Below, one piece after another: positions 8,374 to 17,011 of a DNA stretch of 64,000 nucleotides. A program made the position numbers and the translations under genes. Origin of the DNA: Actinacidiphila epipremni (GTDB taxonomy: Bacteria; Actinomycetota; Actinomycetes; Streptomycetales; Streptomycetaceae); assembly GCF_012034175.1 (NCBI RefSeq), contig NZ_JAATEJ010000016.1, forward strand, positions 124,001 to 188,000. The letters are read 5' to 3'. Positions within the stretch are counted from its first letter, which is position 1, and every line of letters begins with the position of its first letter. The notes under the pieces are model-generated. The model was not told the origin of the DNA. It made no database searches and worked only from the letters and a program-made list of their open reading frames with translations.

Positions 8374-8434
8374 CGACGCGCAGGGGCGCGGGGCCCGCCC
8401 CCGGAAGGGAGCAGCCCCGCGCCCCTGCGCGTCG
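8374..8434 (-). terminator. Strong hairpin closing the suf operon
   Basis: Perfect 20-bp inverted arms (8374-8393 and 8415-8434) with a 21-base loop lie immediately after the sufT-like gene. The core AGGGGCGCGGGG recurs in two other terminators of this window. Confidence 0.85.
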
Positions 8435-8448
8435 GGCACGTACAGCGG

Positions 8449-8787
8449 TCAGACGTTGAAGCCCAGCGCGCGCAGCTGCTCGCGCCCGTCGTCGGTGATC
8501 TTCTCCGGGCCCCACGGCGGCATCCAGACCCAGTTGATCTTCAGGTCGGACACGATGCCCTCGGTCGCGGTCTGCGCCTGCTCCTCGATCACGTCGGTGA
8601 GCGGGCAGGCCGCCGAGGTGAGGGTCATGTCGAGGGTGGCGACGTTGGAGTCGTCGATGTGGATCCCGTAGATCAGGCCCAGGTTGACGACGTCGATGCC
8701 CAGCTCGGGGTCGACGACGTCGTAGAGGGCCTCGCGGATCTCTTCCTCGGAGGCCGGCTTCAGCGCGGCCCCGGTGCCGTCGGTCAT
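8449..8787 (-). CDS. MIP18/DUF59 family Fe-S assembly factor (SufT-like)
   Basis: This 112-residue protein shows the family motif DPELGIDVVNLGLIYGI and a conserved cysteine in TSAACPLTD. Proteins of this family help mature Fe-S proteins and are often the last gene of suf operons, as here. ATG 8787 overlaps the sufU stop as ATGA, which fixes the start. The protein is soluble. The exact biochemical step is not established in this family, but its place in the suf operon strongly suggests cluster transfer or maturation. Confidence 0.9.
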   Translation of the reverse strand: MTDGTGAALKPASEEEIREALYDVVDPELGIDVVNLGLIYGIHIDDSNVATLDMTLTSAACPLTDVIEEQAQTATEGIVSDLKINWVWMPPWGPEKITDDGREQLRALGFNV

Positions 8788-9266
8788 GCGGTCTCCTCGG
8801 GGGTGGTGCCGGACGGGTCCGGCGCGGTGGACAGCGCCTTGGCGGTCGCGTCCTTCCAGGCCATCCAGCTCAGCAGCGCGCACTTCACGCGTGCCGGGTA
8901 CTTCGAGACGCCGGCGAACGCGACCGCGTCCTCCAGCACCTCCTCCATGGCCTCGTCGGGCTCGATCCGGCCGCGGGACTGCATGAGCTCCAGGAAGGTC
9001 TCCTGGATCTTCTGCGCGTCCGCGACGTCCTTGCCGACCAGCAGCTCGTTGAGCACGGAGGCGCTGGCCTGGCTGATGGAGCAGCCCTGGCCCTCGTAGG
9101 AGATGTCGCCGACGACGTCGCCGTCCATCCGAACCCGCAGGGTGATCTCGTCGCCGCAGGTGGGGTTGACGTGGTGGACCTCGGCCTGGCCGTCGCGCAG
9201 CCCGCGCCCGTGCGGGTGCTTGTAGTGGTCCAGGATCACGTCCTGGTACATCGAGTCGAGCTTCAC
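8784..9266 (-). CDS. sufU: SufU, zinc-dependent sulfur acceptor for SufS
   Basis: This 160-residue protein of the IscU/SufU fold accepts persulfide sulfur from SufS and passes it on for cluster assembly on SufBCD. The three conserved cysteines lie in NPTCGDE (residue 37), EGQGCSIS (about 62) and VKCALLSW (about 128). The insert between the second and third cysteines is the SufU type, lacking the IscU histidine region. It follows sufS by 13 bp and overlaps the sufT-like gene by 4 bp. No separate IscU-type scaffold is present in the operon. Confidence 0.93.
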   Translation of the reverse strand: MKLDSMYQDVILDHYKHPHGRGLRDGQAEVHHVNPTCGDEITLRVRMDGDVVGDISYEGQGCSISQASASVLNELLVGKDVADAQKIQETFLELMQSRGRIEPDEAMEEVLEDAVAFAGVSKYPARVKCALLSWMAWKDATAKALSTAPDPSGTTPEETA

Positions 9267-9279
9267 AGCAGCACCACCC

Positions 9280-10557
9280 TCACCCGAAGAAGTTCCTGAC
9301 CTGCTCGAGTCCGTCGACGAGGGCGTCCACCTCGGCGGGGGTCGAGTACAGGTAGAACGACGCTCGCGTGGTCGCGGGAATTCCGTACCGCAGGCACACC
9401 GGCCGCGCGCAGTGGTGGCCGACGCGTACCGCGATGCCCTGCTCGTCGAGCACCTGGCCCACGTCGTGCGGGTGGATGTCGCCGAGCGTGAAGGAGATCG
9501 CCGCGCCGCGGTCCACGGCGGTCTCCGGGCCGACGATCCGCAGCGAGGGGACCTCGCGCAGCCGCTCCAGCGCGTACTCGGTGAGCGCGTGCTCGTGCGC
9601 GGCGATCTTGTCCATGCCGATCGCGCTGAGGTAGTCCACCGCCGCGCCCAGCCCGATGGCCTGGGCGATCGGCGGGGTGCCGGCCTCGAACTTGTGCGGC
9701 GCGGGCGCGTAGGTGGAGGAGTGCATCGAGACGGTCTCGATCATCTCGCCGCCGCCGAGGAAGGGCGGCAGGTCCTCCAGCAGCTCCTGGCGGCCCCACA
9801 GCACGCCGATGCCGGTCGGGCCGACCATCTTGTGGCCGGTGAAGGCCACGAAGTCCGCGCCGAGCGCCTGTACGTCCAGGGCCATGTGCGGGGCGGCCTG
9901 CGAGGCGTCGATGAGCACCAGCGCGCCGACGTCCTGGGCGCGGCGGACGATCGCCTCGACCGGGTTGACGGTGCCGAGGATGTTGGAGACCAGCACGAAG
10001 GAGACGATCTTGGTCTTCTCGGTGATGACCTGCTCGATGTCGGACAGGTCCAGCCGCCCGTCGTCGGTGAGGCCGAACCACTTCAGCGTCGCACCGGTGC
10101 GCTGCGAGAGCAGCTGCCACGGCACGATGTTGGAGTGGTGCTCCATCTCCGTGATGACGATCTCGGTGTCGCGGTCCACCCGGTAGGGCTCGTCGGCCCA
10201 GCCGAGCATGTTCGCCACCAGGTTCAGCGACTCCGAGGCGTTCTTGGTGAAGATCACCTCGTCGCGGCTGGGCGCGTTGACGAACGCGGCGACCTTGTCG
10301 CGGGCGCCCTCGTACAGCGCGGTGGCCTCCTCGGCGAGGACGTGCACACCGCGGTGGACGTTGGCGTTGGACCGCTCGTAGTAGGAGTGCAGCGTGTCCA
10401 GGACCTGGCGCGGCTTCTGGGAGGTCGCCGCGTTGTCCAGGTAGACCAGCTTCTTGCCGTCGTGGACGACCCGGTCCAGGGCCGGGAAGTCCTTCCGGAT
10501 GGCCTCGGTGTCCAGCAGACCGGGCAGGGGCCGCCGGGTCGGCGGGGGGAGTGTCAC
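9280..10557 (-). CDS. sufS: Cysteine desulfurase SufS
   Basis: This PLP enzyme converts L-cysteine to alanine and an enzyme-bound persulfide, the sulfur source for Fe-S clusters. It has 425 residues, a class II desulfurase length. Visible motifs are the PLP-phosphate region (DNAATSQKP), the histidine segment ITEMEHHSN, the PLP lysine in FTGHKMVGPTG, and the catalytic cysteine segment RVGHHCARPVC. The start is GTG 10557, overlapping the sufC stop as GTGA. Confidence 0.96.
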   Translation of the reverse strand: MTLPPPTRRPLPGLLDTEAIRKDFPALDRVVHDGKKLVYLDNAATSQKPRQVLDTLHSYYERSNANVHRGVHVLAEEATALYEGARDKVAAFVNAPSRDEVIFTKNASESLNLVANMLGWADEPYRVDRDTEIVITEMEHHSNIVPWQLLSQRTGATLKWFGLTDDGRLDLSDIEQVITEKTKIVSFVLVSNILGTVNPVEAIVRRAQDVGALVLIDASQAAPHMALDVQALGADFVAFTGHKMVGPTGIGVLWGRQELLEDLPPFLGGGEMIETVSMHSSTYAPAPHKFEAGTPPIAQAIGLGAAVDYLSAIGMDKIAAHEHALTEYALERLREVPSLRIVGPETAVDRGAAISFTLGDIHPHDVGQVLDEQGIAVRVGHHCARPVCLRYGIPATTRASFYLYSTPAEVDALVDGLEQVRNFFG

Positions 10558-11318
10558 GCTGCAGCGCCGCCCTTCACATAGGACTCGTAGCCCTCTTCCT
10601 CCAGCTTGTCGGCCAGTTCCGCGCCGCCGGACTCGGCGATCCGGCCGGCCGCGAAGACATGGACGAAGTCGGGCTTGATGTACCGCAGGATGCGCGTGTA
10701 GTGGGTGATCAGCAGGGTGCCGACCTCGCCGGACTCGCGGACCCGGTTGACGCCCTCGGACACGACGCGCAGCGCGTCGACGTCGAGGCCGGAGTCGGTC
10801 TCGTCGAGGATCGCGATATGCGGCTTGAGCAGTTCGAGCTGCAGGATCTCGTGGCGCTTCTTCTCACCGCCGGAGAAGCCCTCGTTGACGTTGCGCTCGG
10901 CGAAGGAGGGGTCCATCTGGAGGCGCTCCATCGTCTCGCGGACCTCCTTGACCCAGGTGCGCAGCTTGGGGGCCTCGCCGCGGATGGCGGTCGCGGAGGT
11001 GCGCAGGAAGTTGGAGACCGACACGCCGGGGACCTCGACCGGGTACTGCATGGCCAGGAACAGGCCGGCCCGGGCGCGCTCGTCGACGCTCATGGCGAGG
11101 ACGTCCTCGCCGTCGAGGGTGACGGTGCCGCCGGTGATCGTGTACTTGGGGTGGCCGGCCAGCGAGTAGGCGAGGGTGGACTTGCCGGAGCCGTTGGGGC
11201 CCATGATGGCGTGGGTCTCGCCCTGCTTCACGGTCAGGTCGACGCCCTTGAGGATCTCCTTGGTGGAGTTGTCGGCTTCGACGGTGACGTGCAGGTCGTG
11301 GATTTCAAGCGTTGCCAT
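10554..11318 (-). CDS. sufC: SufC, ATPase of the SufBCD Fe-S scaffold
   Basis: This 254-residue ABC-type ATPase binds SufB and SufD and drives cluster assembly in the cytoplasm. The Walker A motif is GPNGSGKST, the signature is FSGGEKKRHE, and Walker B is AILDETDSGLD, all in the SufC form. ATG 11318 was chosen over an open upstream extension because it begins the canonical MATLEIHDL sequence. The gene overlaps sufS by 4 bp and lies 7 bp after the Rieske gene. Confidence 0.96.
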   Translation of the reverse strand: MATLEIHDLHVTVEADNSTKEILKGVDLTVKQGETHAIMGPNGSGKSTLAYSLAGHPKYTITGGTVTLDGEDVLAMSVDERARAGLFLAMQYPVEVPGVSVSNFLRTSATAIRGEAPKLRTWVKEVRETMERLQMDPSFAERNVNEGFSGGEKKRHEILQLELLKPHIAILDETDSGLDVDALRVVSEGVNRVRESGEVGTLLITHYTRILRYIKPDFVHVFAAGRIAESGGAELADKLEEEGYESYVKGGAAA

Positions 11319-11325
11319 GGGTGAC

Positions 11326-11655
11326 TCAGGACTCCTGGGTGACGGAGACGAGCACGTCGTCCCCAACGATCTTGACGGGGTATACGGGCACGGGCCGCGT
11401 CGCGGGCGGTCCGGAGGGCTTGCCGGTGCGCAGGTCAAAGGTCGAGCCGTGCAGCCAGCACTCGATCTGGCAGTCCTCGACCTCGCCCTCGGACAGCGAG
11501 ACGTTGGCGTGCGAGCAGATGTCGTAGATGGCGAAGACCTCGCCCTCGGTACGGACCACCGAGACCGGCAGGCCGTCGATCTCCACCCGGTGCGGGGTGT
11601 CGTCGGCCAGGTCCGCGACGGCGCAGACGCGTACGAACGAGTCGGTGGCGGTCAT
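11326..11655 (-). CDS. Rieske [2Fe-2S] ferredoxin embedded in the suf operon
   Basis: This 109-residue soluble Rieske protein has the cluster ligands C47-S-H49 and C66-W-L-H69, the spacing of dioxygenase-type (NdoA/BphF-like) ferredoxins. It has no signal peptide. The gene sits between sufD (ATGA overlap) and sufC, so it belongs to the operon. An electron-transfer role during cluster assembly is inferred from that position; the true partner is unknown. Actinobacterial suf operons commonly carry such a gene. Confidence 0.93.
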   Translation of the reverse strand: MTATDSFVRVCAVADLADDTPHRVEIDGLPVSVVRTEGEVFAIYDICSHANVSLSEGEVEDCQIECWLHGSTFDLRTGKPSGPPATRPVPVYPVKIVGDDVLVSVTQES

Positions 11656-12821
11656 CCGACGGACGCCTCCAGTTCGGCGTCGATCTTCGCCATCAGCCGC
11701 TCCTCCAGGTCGGCCAGGCCGATCTGCTGGACCAGCTCGCCGAAGAAGCCGCGGACGACCAGCCGGCGGGCCTCCTGCTCGCGGATGCCGCGGGACTGGA
11801 GGTAGAACAGCTGCTCGTCGTCGAAGCGGCCGGTGGCGGAGGCGTGGCCGGCGCCGACGATCTCGCCGGTCTCGATCTCCAGGTTCGGCACCGAGTCGAC
11901 GCGGGCGCCGTCGGTGAGGACCAGGTTGCGGTTGAGCTCGTAGGTGTCGGTGCCTTCGGCGGCGGCCCGGATGAGCACGTCGCCGATCCACACCGCGTGC
12001 GCGTCCTCGCCCTGCAGCGCGCCCTTGTAGGCGACGTTGGAGCGGCAGTGCGGGGTGTCGTGGTCGATGAACAGCCGGTGCTCCTGGTGCTGGCCGGTGT
12101 CGGTGAAGTACAGCCCGAACAGCTCGGCCTCGCCGCCGGGGCCGCCGTAGACGACCCGCGGGTGCAGCCGGACCAGGTTGCCGCCGAAGGTCACCACGAC
12201 GGACCGGAAGGTCGCGTCGCGGCCGATGAGGGCGGTGTGCTGGGCGGCGTGCACGGCGGTGTCGTCCCAGTCCTGGACGGAGACGACGGTGAGCTTGGCG
12301 CCGTCGCCGATCAGGTACTCGACGTTGGCGGCGAGCGTGGTGTCGCCGGTGTGGTCGATGACGACGACGGCCTCGGCGAAGCTGCCGACCTCGACGACCT
12401 GGTGGCCGTAGACGGTGCCGCCCTCGCCGTGCAGCGCGATCCGGACCGGCTCGGTCAGCACGGTGTCCTTGGGGATGCTGACGACCGACGCCTTCTCGAA
12501 GGAGCTGAACGCCTGCGCGGCGACCCGGTCCACGGGCTTGCCGGCCCTGCCGACCCGCGGGTCGGTGCGGTCCACGGTCTGCACCGTGACGCCGTCGGGC
12601 GCGGTCACCTCGACGCGCAGGGCGCCGGTGGCCTCGGCGGTGCCGTCGTGCAGCCCGCGCAGCCGTTCCAGCGGAGTGAAGCGCCACTCCTCCTCGCGTC
12701 CGTGCGGCACCGGGAAGTCGGCCACGTCGTACGACGGGGCCGCGCTGACCCGGGCGTCGGCGGGCTGTCCCACCGTGATGGCACCGTCCGTGGTGCTGCC
12801 CGCAGGGGTGATGTCAGCCAT
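11652..12821 (-). CDS. sufD: SufD, Fe-S scaffold subunit
   Basis: This 389-residue SufB/SufD-family protein has an N-terminal helical region with the WRFTPLERL motif typical of SufD, then the beta-helix core and a conserved histidine-containing segment FIDHDTPHCRSN. It forms the SufBCD scaffold with SufB and SufC. It starts at ATG 12821, 68 bp after sufB, and overlaps the Rieske gene by ATGA. Confidence 0.95.
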   Translation of the reverse strand: MADITPAGSTTDGAITVGQPADARVSAAPSYDVADFPVPHGREEEWRFTPLERLRGLHDGTAEATGALRVEVTAPDGVTVQTVDRTDPRVGRAGKPVDRVAAQAFSSFEKASVVSIPKDTVLTEPVRIALHGEGGTVYGHQVVEVGSFAEAVVVIDHTGDTTLAANVEYLIGDGAKLTVVSVQDWDDTAVHAAQHTALIGRDATFRSVVVTFGGNLVRLHPRVVYGGPGGEAELFGLYFTDTGQHQEHRLFIDHDTPHCRSNVAYKGALQGEDAHAVWIGDVLIRAAAEGTDTYELNRNLVLTDGARVDSVPNLEIETGEIVGAGHASATGRFDDEQLFYLQSRGIREQEARRLVVRGFFGELVQQIGLADLEERLMAKIDAELEASVG

Positions 12822-12889
12822 GGCTATTGGTACAGCTCTCTCTCAGGAAGTACGTCGTCGCGGGTGGGGTCGGGAGGCGGGGCCGGCGG

Positions 12890-14311
12890 CTAGCCGACGG
12901 CGCCTTCCATCTGGAGCTCGATCAGCCGGTTGAGCTCCAGGGCGTACTCCATGGGGAGCTCCTTGGCGATCGGCTCGACGAAGCCGCGCACGATCATCGC
13001 CATCGCCTCGAACTCGGTCAGACCGCGGCTCATCAGGTAGAACAGCTGGTCGTCCGAGACCTTGGAGACGGTCGCCTCGTGGCCCATGGACACGTCGTCC
13101 TCGCGGACGTCGACGTACGGGTAGGTGTCGGAGCGGGAGACCGTGTCGATCAGCAGCGCGTCGCACAGCACGTTGGACTTCGATCCCGCCGCGCCCTCGC
13201 CGATCTCGATCAGGCCGCGGTACGAGGTACGGCCGCCGCCGCGGGCCACCGACTTCGACACGATGTTCGAGGAGGTGTTGGGCGCCATGTGCACCATCTT
13301 GGCGCCGGCGTCCTGGTGCTGGCCCTCGCCGGCGAAGGCGATGGACAGCGTCTCGCCCTTGGCGTGCTCGCCCATCAGGTAGACGGCCGGGTACTTCATG
13401 GTGACCTTGGAGCCGATGTTGCCGTCGACCCACTCCATCGTGGCGCCCTCGTAGGCGACCGCGCGCTTGGTGACCAGGTTGTACACGTTGTTCGACCAGT
13501 TCTGGATCGTCGTGTAGCGGCAGCGACCGCCCTTCTTCACGATGATCTCCACGACCGCCGAGTGCAGCGAGTCGGACTTGTAGATCGGCGCCGTGCAGCC
13601 CTCGACGTAGTGGACGTAGGCGTCCTCGTCGACGATGATCAGCGTCCGCTCGAACTGGCCCATGTTCTCGGTGTTGATCCGGAAGTAGGCCTGCAGCGGG
13701 ATGTCGACGTGCACGCCCTTCGGCACGTAGATGAACGAGCCGCCCGACCACACCGCCGTGTTGAGCGAGGCGAACTTGTTGTCGCCGGCCGGGATGACGG
13801 TGCCGAAGTACTCCTGGAACAGCTCCGGGTGCTCGCGCAGCGCGGTGTCGGTGTCCAGGAAGATCACGCCCTGCGCCTCCAGGTCCTCGCGGATCTGGTG
13901 GTAGACGACCTCGGACTCGTACTGCGCGGCGACGCCGGCGACCAGGCGCTGCTTCTCCGCCTCGGGGATGCCGAGCTTGTCGTAGGTGTTCTTGATGTCC
14001 TCCGGCAGGTCCTCCCAGCTCTCGGCCTGCTTCTCGGTGGACCGCACGAAGTACTTGATGTTGTCGAAGTCGATGCCGGTCAGGTCCGAGCCCCAGGTCG
14101 GCATGGGCTTCTTCTCGAACAGCCGCAGGCCCTTGAGCCGGAGCTTGAGCATCCACTCGGGCTCGTTCTTCTTCGCGGAGATGTCGCGGACGACCTCCTC
14201 GGACAGTCCGCGCCGGGCCGAGGCACCCGCGACGTCGGCGTCGGCCCAGCCGTACTCGTAGGTGCCGATGCCTTCCAGCTCCGGGTGAGTGGTCTCCGTG
14301 GGTGCAGTCAT
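12890..14311 (-). CDS. sufB: SufB, Fe-S scaffold subunit
   Basis: This 473-residue protein is highly conserved across its length and is the main cluster-building subunit of SufBCD. The segments GSDLTGIDFDNIKYFVR and EGCTAPIYKSDSLHSAVVE (with the conserved cysteine) and the SufD-contact region near the C-terminus are present. ATG 14311 overlaps the sufR stop as ATGA, so repressor and first structural gene are translationally linked. Confidence 0.96.
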   Translation of the reverse strand: MTAPTETTHPELEGIGTYEYGWADADVAGASARRGLSEEVVRDISAKKNEPEWMLKLRLKGLRLFEKKPMPTWGSDLTGIDFDNIKYFVRSTEKQAESWEDLPEDIKNTYDKLGIPEAEKQRLVAGVAAQYESEVVYHQIREDLEAQGVIFLDTDTALREHPELFQEYFGTVIPAGDNKFASLNTAVWSGGSFIYVPKGVHVDIPLQAYFRINTENMGQFERTLIIVDEDAYVHYVEGCTAPIYKSDSLHSAVVEIIVKKGGRCRYTTIQNWSNNVYNLVTKRAVAYEGATMEWVDGNIGSKVTMKYPAVYLMGEHAKGETLSIAFAGEGQHQDAGAKMVHMAPNTSSNIVSKSVARGGGRTSYRGLIEIGEGAAGSKSNVLCDALLIDTVSRSDTYPYVDVREDDVSMGHEATVSKVSDDQLFYLMSRGLTEFEAMAMIVRGFVEPIAKELPMEYALELNRLIELQMEGAVG

Positions 14312-15153
14312 GCGGGCTTCCTCCCGGACGTGCTGGCTGATGCCTGGTCGGTGTCCGCCTCGGCGGTCGAGGCGTGGGGATGGTTCGGGCCGGTGCCGCC
14401 GGCGGGTGCCGGTCGGGCCGGGTGGTGCGGGGGCCTGGGCACGAAGGTCGTGCACACGCCGTCGCCGTGGGCGATGGTGGCCAGCCGCTGGACGTGGGTG
14501 CCGAGCAGCCGGGAGAAGACCTCCGCCTCCGCCTCGCACAGCTCGGGGAACTGCTCGGCCGTATGGGCGACCGGGCAGTGGTGCTGGCACAGCTGCTCCC
14601 CCTCGACGCTACGCGAGGAGGCTCCCTCGGCGGGTCCTGGGGTGCTGTGGGTGGTGGCCGCGTAGCCGTCCGCGGACAGCGCCCGGGCCAGCGCCCTGGT
14701 GCGGTCCTCCGGTGCCGCCGCCTCGACGGCGGCGCGGTAGCGTTCGGCCTGCGCGGCGACGCGGGCTCTGGCGAAGGCCGACACCGCGGCCTGGCCCTCG
14801 GTCCCGCCGCCCGCGGTCTGCGCGATCCAGCGCAGGGCGTCGGCGGCGAGCGCGTCGTAGGCCTGGTCGAAGGCGTCCCGGCCGCACGCGGTGAGCGCGA
14901 AGACCCGGGCGGGCCGGCCGCGACCGCGGTGGCCGTACACCCGCGGCTCGCGGGGCGCCACGACGTCCTCGGCGACGAGCGCGTCGAGGTGCCGGCGTAC
15001 GGCTGCCTGGGTGAGCCCGAGCCGCTCGGCGAGGTCCGCCGCGGTCGAGGGTCCGTGGTCCAGGATGGACCGGGCGACGCGGTTGCGGGTGGACCGCTCC
15101 CCGGTCGTCTGCTCCTCCGCCGCCTCAGGGGCGGCACCACCGACGTATTTCAC
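14308..15153 (-). CDS. sufR: SufR, Fe-S cluster-sensing repressor of the suf operon
   Basis: This winged-helix regulator has about 281 residues from GTG 15153; GTG 15159 is an alternative. The N-terminal HTH (STAADLAERLGLTQAAVRRH) binds DNA. The C-terminal half carries the cluster-ligand cluster CQHHCPVAH...LCEAE, with Cys at about 189, 193 and 206. Family members bind a [4Fe-4S] cluster and repress suf while clusters are plentiful. It heads the operon and overlaps sufB. A near-match to the Streptomyces SufR palindrome covers the start codon, so direct autorepression is likely. The tail after residue 235 is Pro/Ala/Thr-rich and variable. Confidence 0.92.
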   Translation of the reverse strand: MKYVGGAAPEAAEEQTTGERSTRNRVARSILDHGPSTAADLAERLGLTQAAVRRHLDALVAEDVVAPREPRVYGHRGRGRPARVFALTACGRDAFDQAYDALAADALRWIAQTAGGGTEGQAAVSAFARARVAAQAERYRAAVEAAAPEDRTRALARALSADGYAATTHSTPGPAEGASSRSVEGEQLCQHHCPVAHTAEQFPELCEAEAEVFSRLLGTHVQRLATIAHGDGVCTTFVPRPPHHPARPAPAGGTGPNHPHASTAEADTDQASASTSGRKPA

Positions 15154-15166
15154 AAGCACATTGTTG
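15153..15166 (-). promoter_or_regulatory. Candidate SufR operator over the sufR start
   Basis: On the minus strand this reads CAACAATGTGCTTG. The SufR site reported for S. avermitilis is, as I recall, CAAC-N6-GTTG, so this matches 7 of 8 defined bases with the correct spacing. It covers the first base of GTG 15153 and the whole of GTG 15159. Confidence 0.6.
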
Positions 15167-15274
15167 CGTAATTCGTCAGGCGCGGGCAAGCGACGCCCGC
15201 ACCGGCGGCGGTGCGTTACGTCACTAAGGGTCACCTAATCTCGCCCCGCGGCCCGGACCGCTCCGCCGGCTCCC

Positions 15275-15280
15275 TAGACT
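15275..15280 (+). promoter_or_regulatory. Candidate -10 element for the leaderless ABC transporter
   Basis: TAGACT ends 7 bases before ATG 15288, with no Shine-Dalgarno sequence. Direct TCACTAA/TCACCTAA repeats at 15221-15238 lie further upstream. Confidence 0.6.
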
Positions 15281-15287
15281 CGACCCC

Positions 15288-16214
15288 ATGCGAAACGAGC
15301 CCGCCGTCCAGGTGACCGGTCTGGTCAAGCGGTACGGGACCAAGGCCGCGGTCGACGGCCTGGACCTCGCGGTGCCGCACGGCAGCGTCACCGCCGTCCT
15401 CGGCCCCAACGGCGCGGGCAAGACCACCACCGTCGAGATCTGCGAGGGCTACCGGCGCGCCGACGCCGGGAGCGTACGGGTCCTCGGGCTTGACCCGGTG
15501 ACCCAGGGCGCGCGGCTGCGGCCCCGGATCGGCGTGATGCTCCAGTCGGGCGGCGTCTACCCCGGCGCCTACGCCGAGGAGATGCTGCGGCACACCGCCG
15601 CGCTGCACGCCCATCCGGTGGACCCGGCGCTGCTCATCGAACGGCTCGGCCTGGAGTCCTGCGGCCGTACCGCCTACCGGCGGCTGTCCGGCGGGCAGCA
15701 GCAGCGGCTCGCGCTCGCGATGGCCGTGGTCGGCCGCCCCGAGCTGGTCTTCCTCGACGAGCCCACCGCCGGGCTCGACCCGCAGGCCCGGCACGCCACC
15801 TGGGACCTGGTGCGCGAGCTGCGGGCCGACGGCGTCAGCGTCGTGCTGACCACGCACTTCATGGACGAGGCCGAGCAGCTCGCCGACCAGGTCGTGATCA
15901 TCGACGGCGGCCGGTCCATAGCCCGCGGCACCCCCGAGGAGCTGTGCCGCGGCGGCGCCGAGGGCACCCTGCGCTTCACCGGCCGCCCGGGCCTGGACCT
16001 GGCCTCGCTGCTCAAGGCGCTGCCCGCCGACACCGCGGCGGCCGAGCTGAGCCCGGGCAGCTACCGCGTCGAGGGCAAGGTGGACCCGCAGCTGCTGGCC
16101 ACCGTCGCCTCCTGGTGCGCCCAGCACGGCGTCATGCCGGACCACCTCGCCGTCGAGCGGCGCACGCTGGAGGACGTCTTCTTGGAACTGACCGGCAGGG
16201 AGCTGCGCGGATGA
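15288..16214 (+). CDS. ABC transporter ATP-binding subunit (DrrA/NatA type)
   Basis: This 308-residue ATPase subunit belongs to an ABC-2 exporter. Walker A is GPNGAGKTTT, the signature is LSGGQQQRL, Walker B is LVFLDEPTAGLD, and the H-loop is in TTHFMDEAEQLAD. The C-terminal domain (about 215-308) is of the DrrA type. It overlaps its permease gene by ATGA. The substrate is unknown; drugs, lipids or haem-related molecules are all possible. Its place between sufR and ctaA is compatible with a redox or cytochrome link, but this is only context. Confidence 0.93.
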   Translation: MRNEPAVQVTGLVKRYGTKAAVDGLDLAVPHGSVTAVLGPNGAGKTTTVEICEGYRRADAGSVRVLGLDPVTQGARLRPRIGVMLQSGGVYPGAYAEEMLRHTAALHAHPVDPALLIERLGLESCGRTAYRRLSGGQQQRLALAMAVVGRPELVFLDEPTAGLDPQARHATWDLVRELRADGVSVVLTTHFMDEAEQLADQVVIIDGGRSIARGTPEELCRGGAEGTLRFTGRPGLDLASLLKALPADTAAAELSPGSYRVEGKVDPQLLATVASWCAQHGVMPDHLAVERRTLEDVFLELTGRELRG

Positions 16215-17011
16215 CCGCCACCACCACCGCCGCCGCGGACCGCACCGGTGGCGGCACCTTCACCCCGGCGCCCGGCCCGGCCCGTACCGGCGCGATGATC
16301 CGCGCGCAGGCGGTGCTGGAGACGAAGATGCTGCTGCGCAACGGCGAGCAGCTGCTGCTGACCGTGGTCATCCCGGCGCTGCTGCTGGTCGTCTTCAGCG
16401 CGGTCGACATCGTCGACACCGGCGCGGGCAGGTCGGTGGACTTCCTCGCCCCCGGCATCCTCGCCCTCGCGGTGCTCTCCACCGCCTTCACCGGGCAGGC
16501 CATCGCCACCGGCTTCGAGCGCCGCTACGGGGTCCTCAAGCGGCTGGGCGCCTCGCCGCTGCCGCGCTGGGCGCTGCTGACCGCCAAGACGTGCTCGGTG
16601 CTGGTGACCGAGCTGCTCCAGGTCGTGCTGCTCACCGCCATCGCCTTCGCGCTCGGCTGGTCGCCGCACGGCAACCCGCTGGCGGTGCTGGTCCTGCTGC
16701 TGCTCGGCACCGCGGCCTTCTCCGGGCTCGGGCTGCTGATGGCCGGCACGCTGCGGGCCGAGGCGACGCTGGCGGCGGCGAACCTGGTCTTCCTGCTGCT
16801 GCTCATCGGCGGCGGGGTGATCGTGCCGATGGACAAGTTCTCCGGCGGGGTGCAGGACCTGCTCAAGCTGCTGCCGGTCTCGGCGCTGTCGGACGGGCTG
16901 CGGGACGTGCTCCAGCACGGCGCCGGGATGCCGTGGGGGGACCTCGGCATCCTCGCGGTGTGGGCGGTGGTGGGGCTCGCGGCGGCGAGCCGCTTCTTCC
17001 GCTGGGAGTAG
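16211..17011 (+). CDS. ABC-2 type transporter permease
   Basis: This 266-residue membrane protein has about six hydrophobic segments starting at LLLTVVIPALLLVVFSAV. It begins at ATG 16211, overlapping the ATPase stop as ATGA; an earlier in-frame opening is an artefact. The Pro/Thr-rich N-terminus is cytoplasmic. It forms the export channel with the preceding ATPase. The conserved segment KRLGASPLPRW after the second helix is typical of the ABC-2 family. Confidence 0.92.
   Translation: MTATTTAAADRTGGGTFTPAPGPARTGAMIRAQAVLETKMLLRNGEQLLLTVVIPALLLVVFSAVDIVDTGAGRSVDFLAPGILALAVLSTAFTGQAIATGFERRYGVLKRLGASPLPRWALLTAKTCSVLVTELLQVVLLTAIAFALGWSPHGNPLAVLVLLLLGTAAFSGLGLLMAGTLRAEATLAAANLVFLLLLIGGGVIVPMDKFSGGVQDLLKLLPVSALSDGLRDVLQHGAGMPWGDLGILAVWAVVGLAAASRFFRWE

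Noticed and set aside
15221..15240. A full IdeR/DmdR iron box
   Set aside because: Only the right half matches; about 12 of 19 positions agree, which is not enough for a call. Kept only as a direct-repeat observation.
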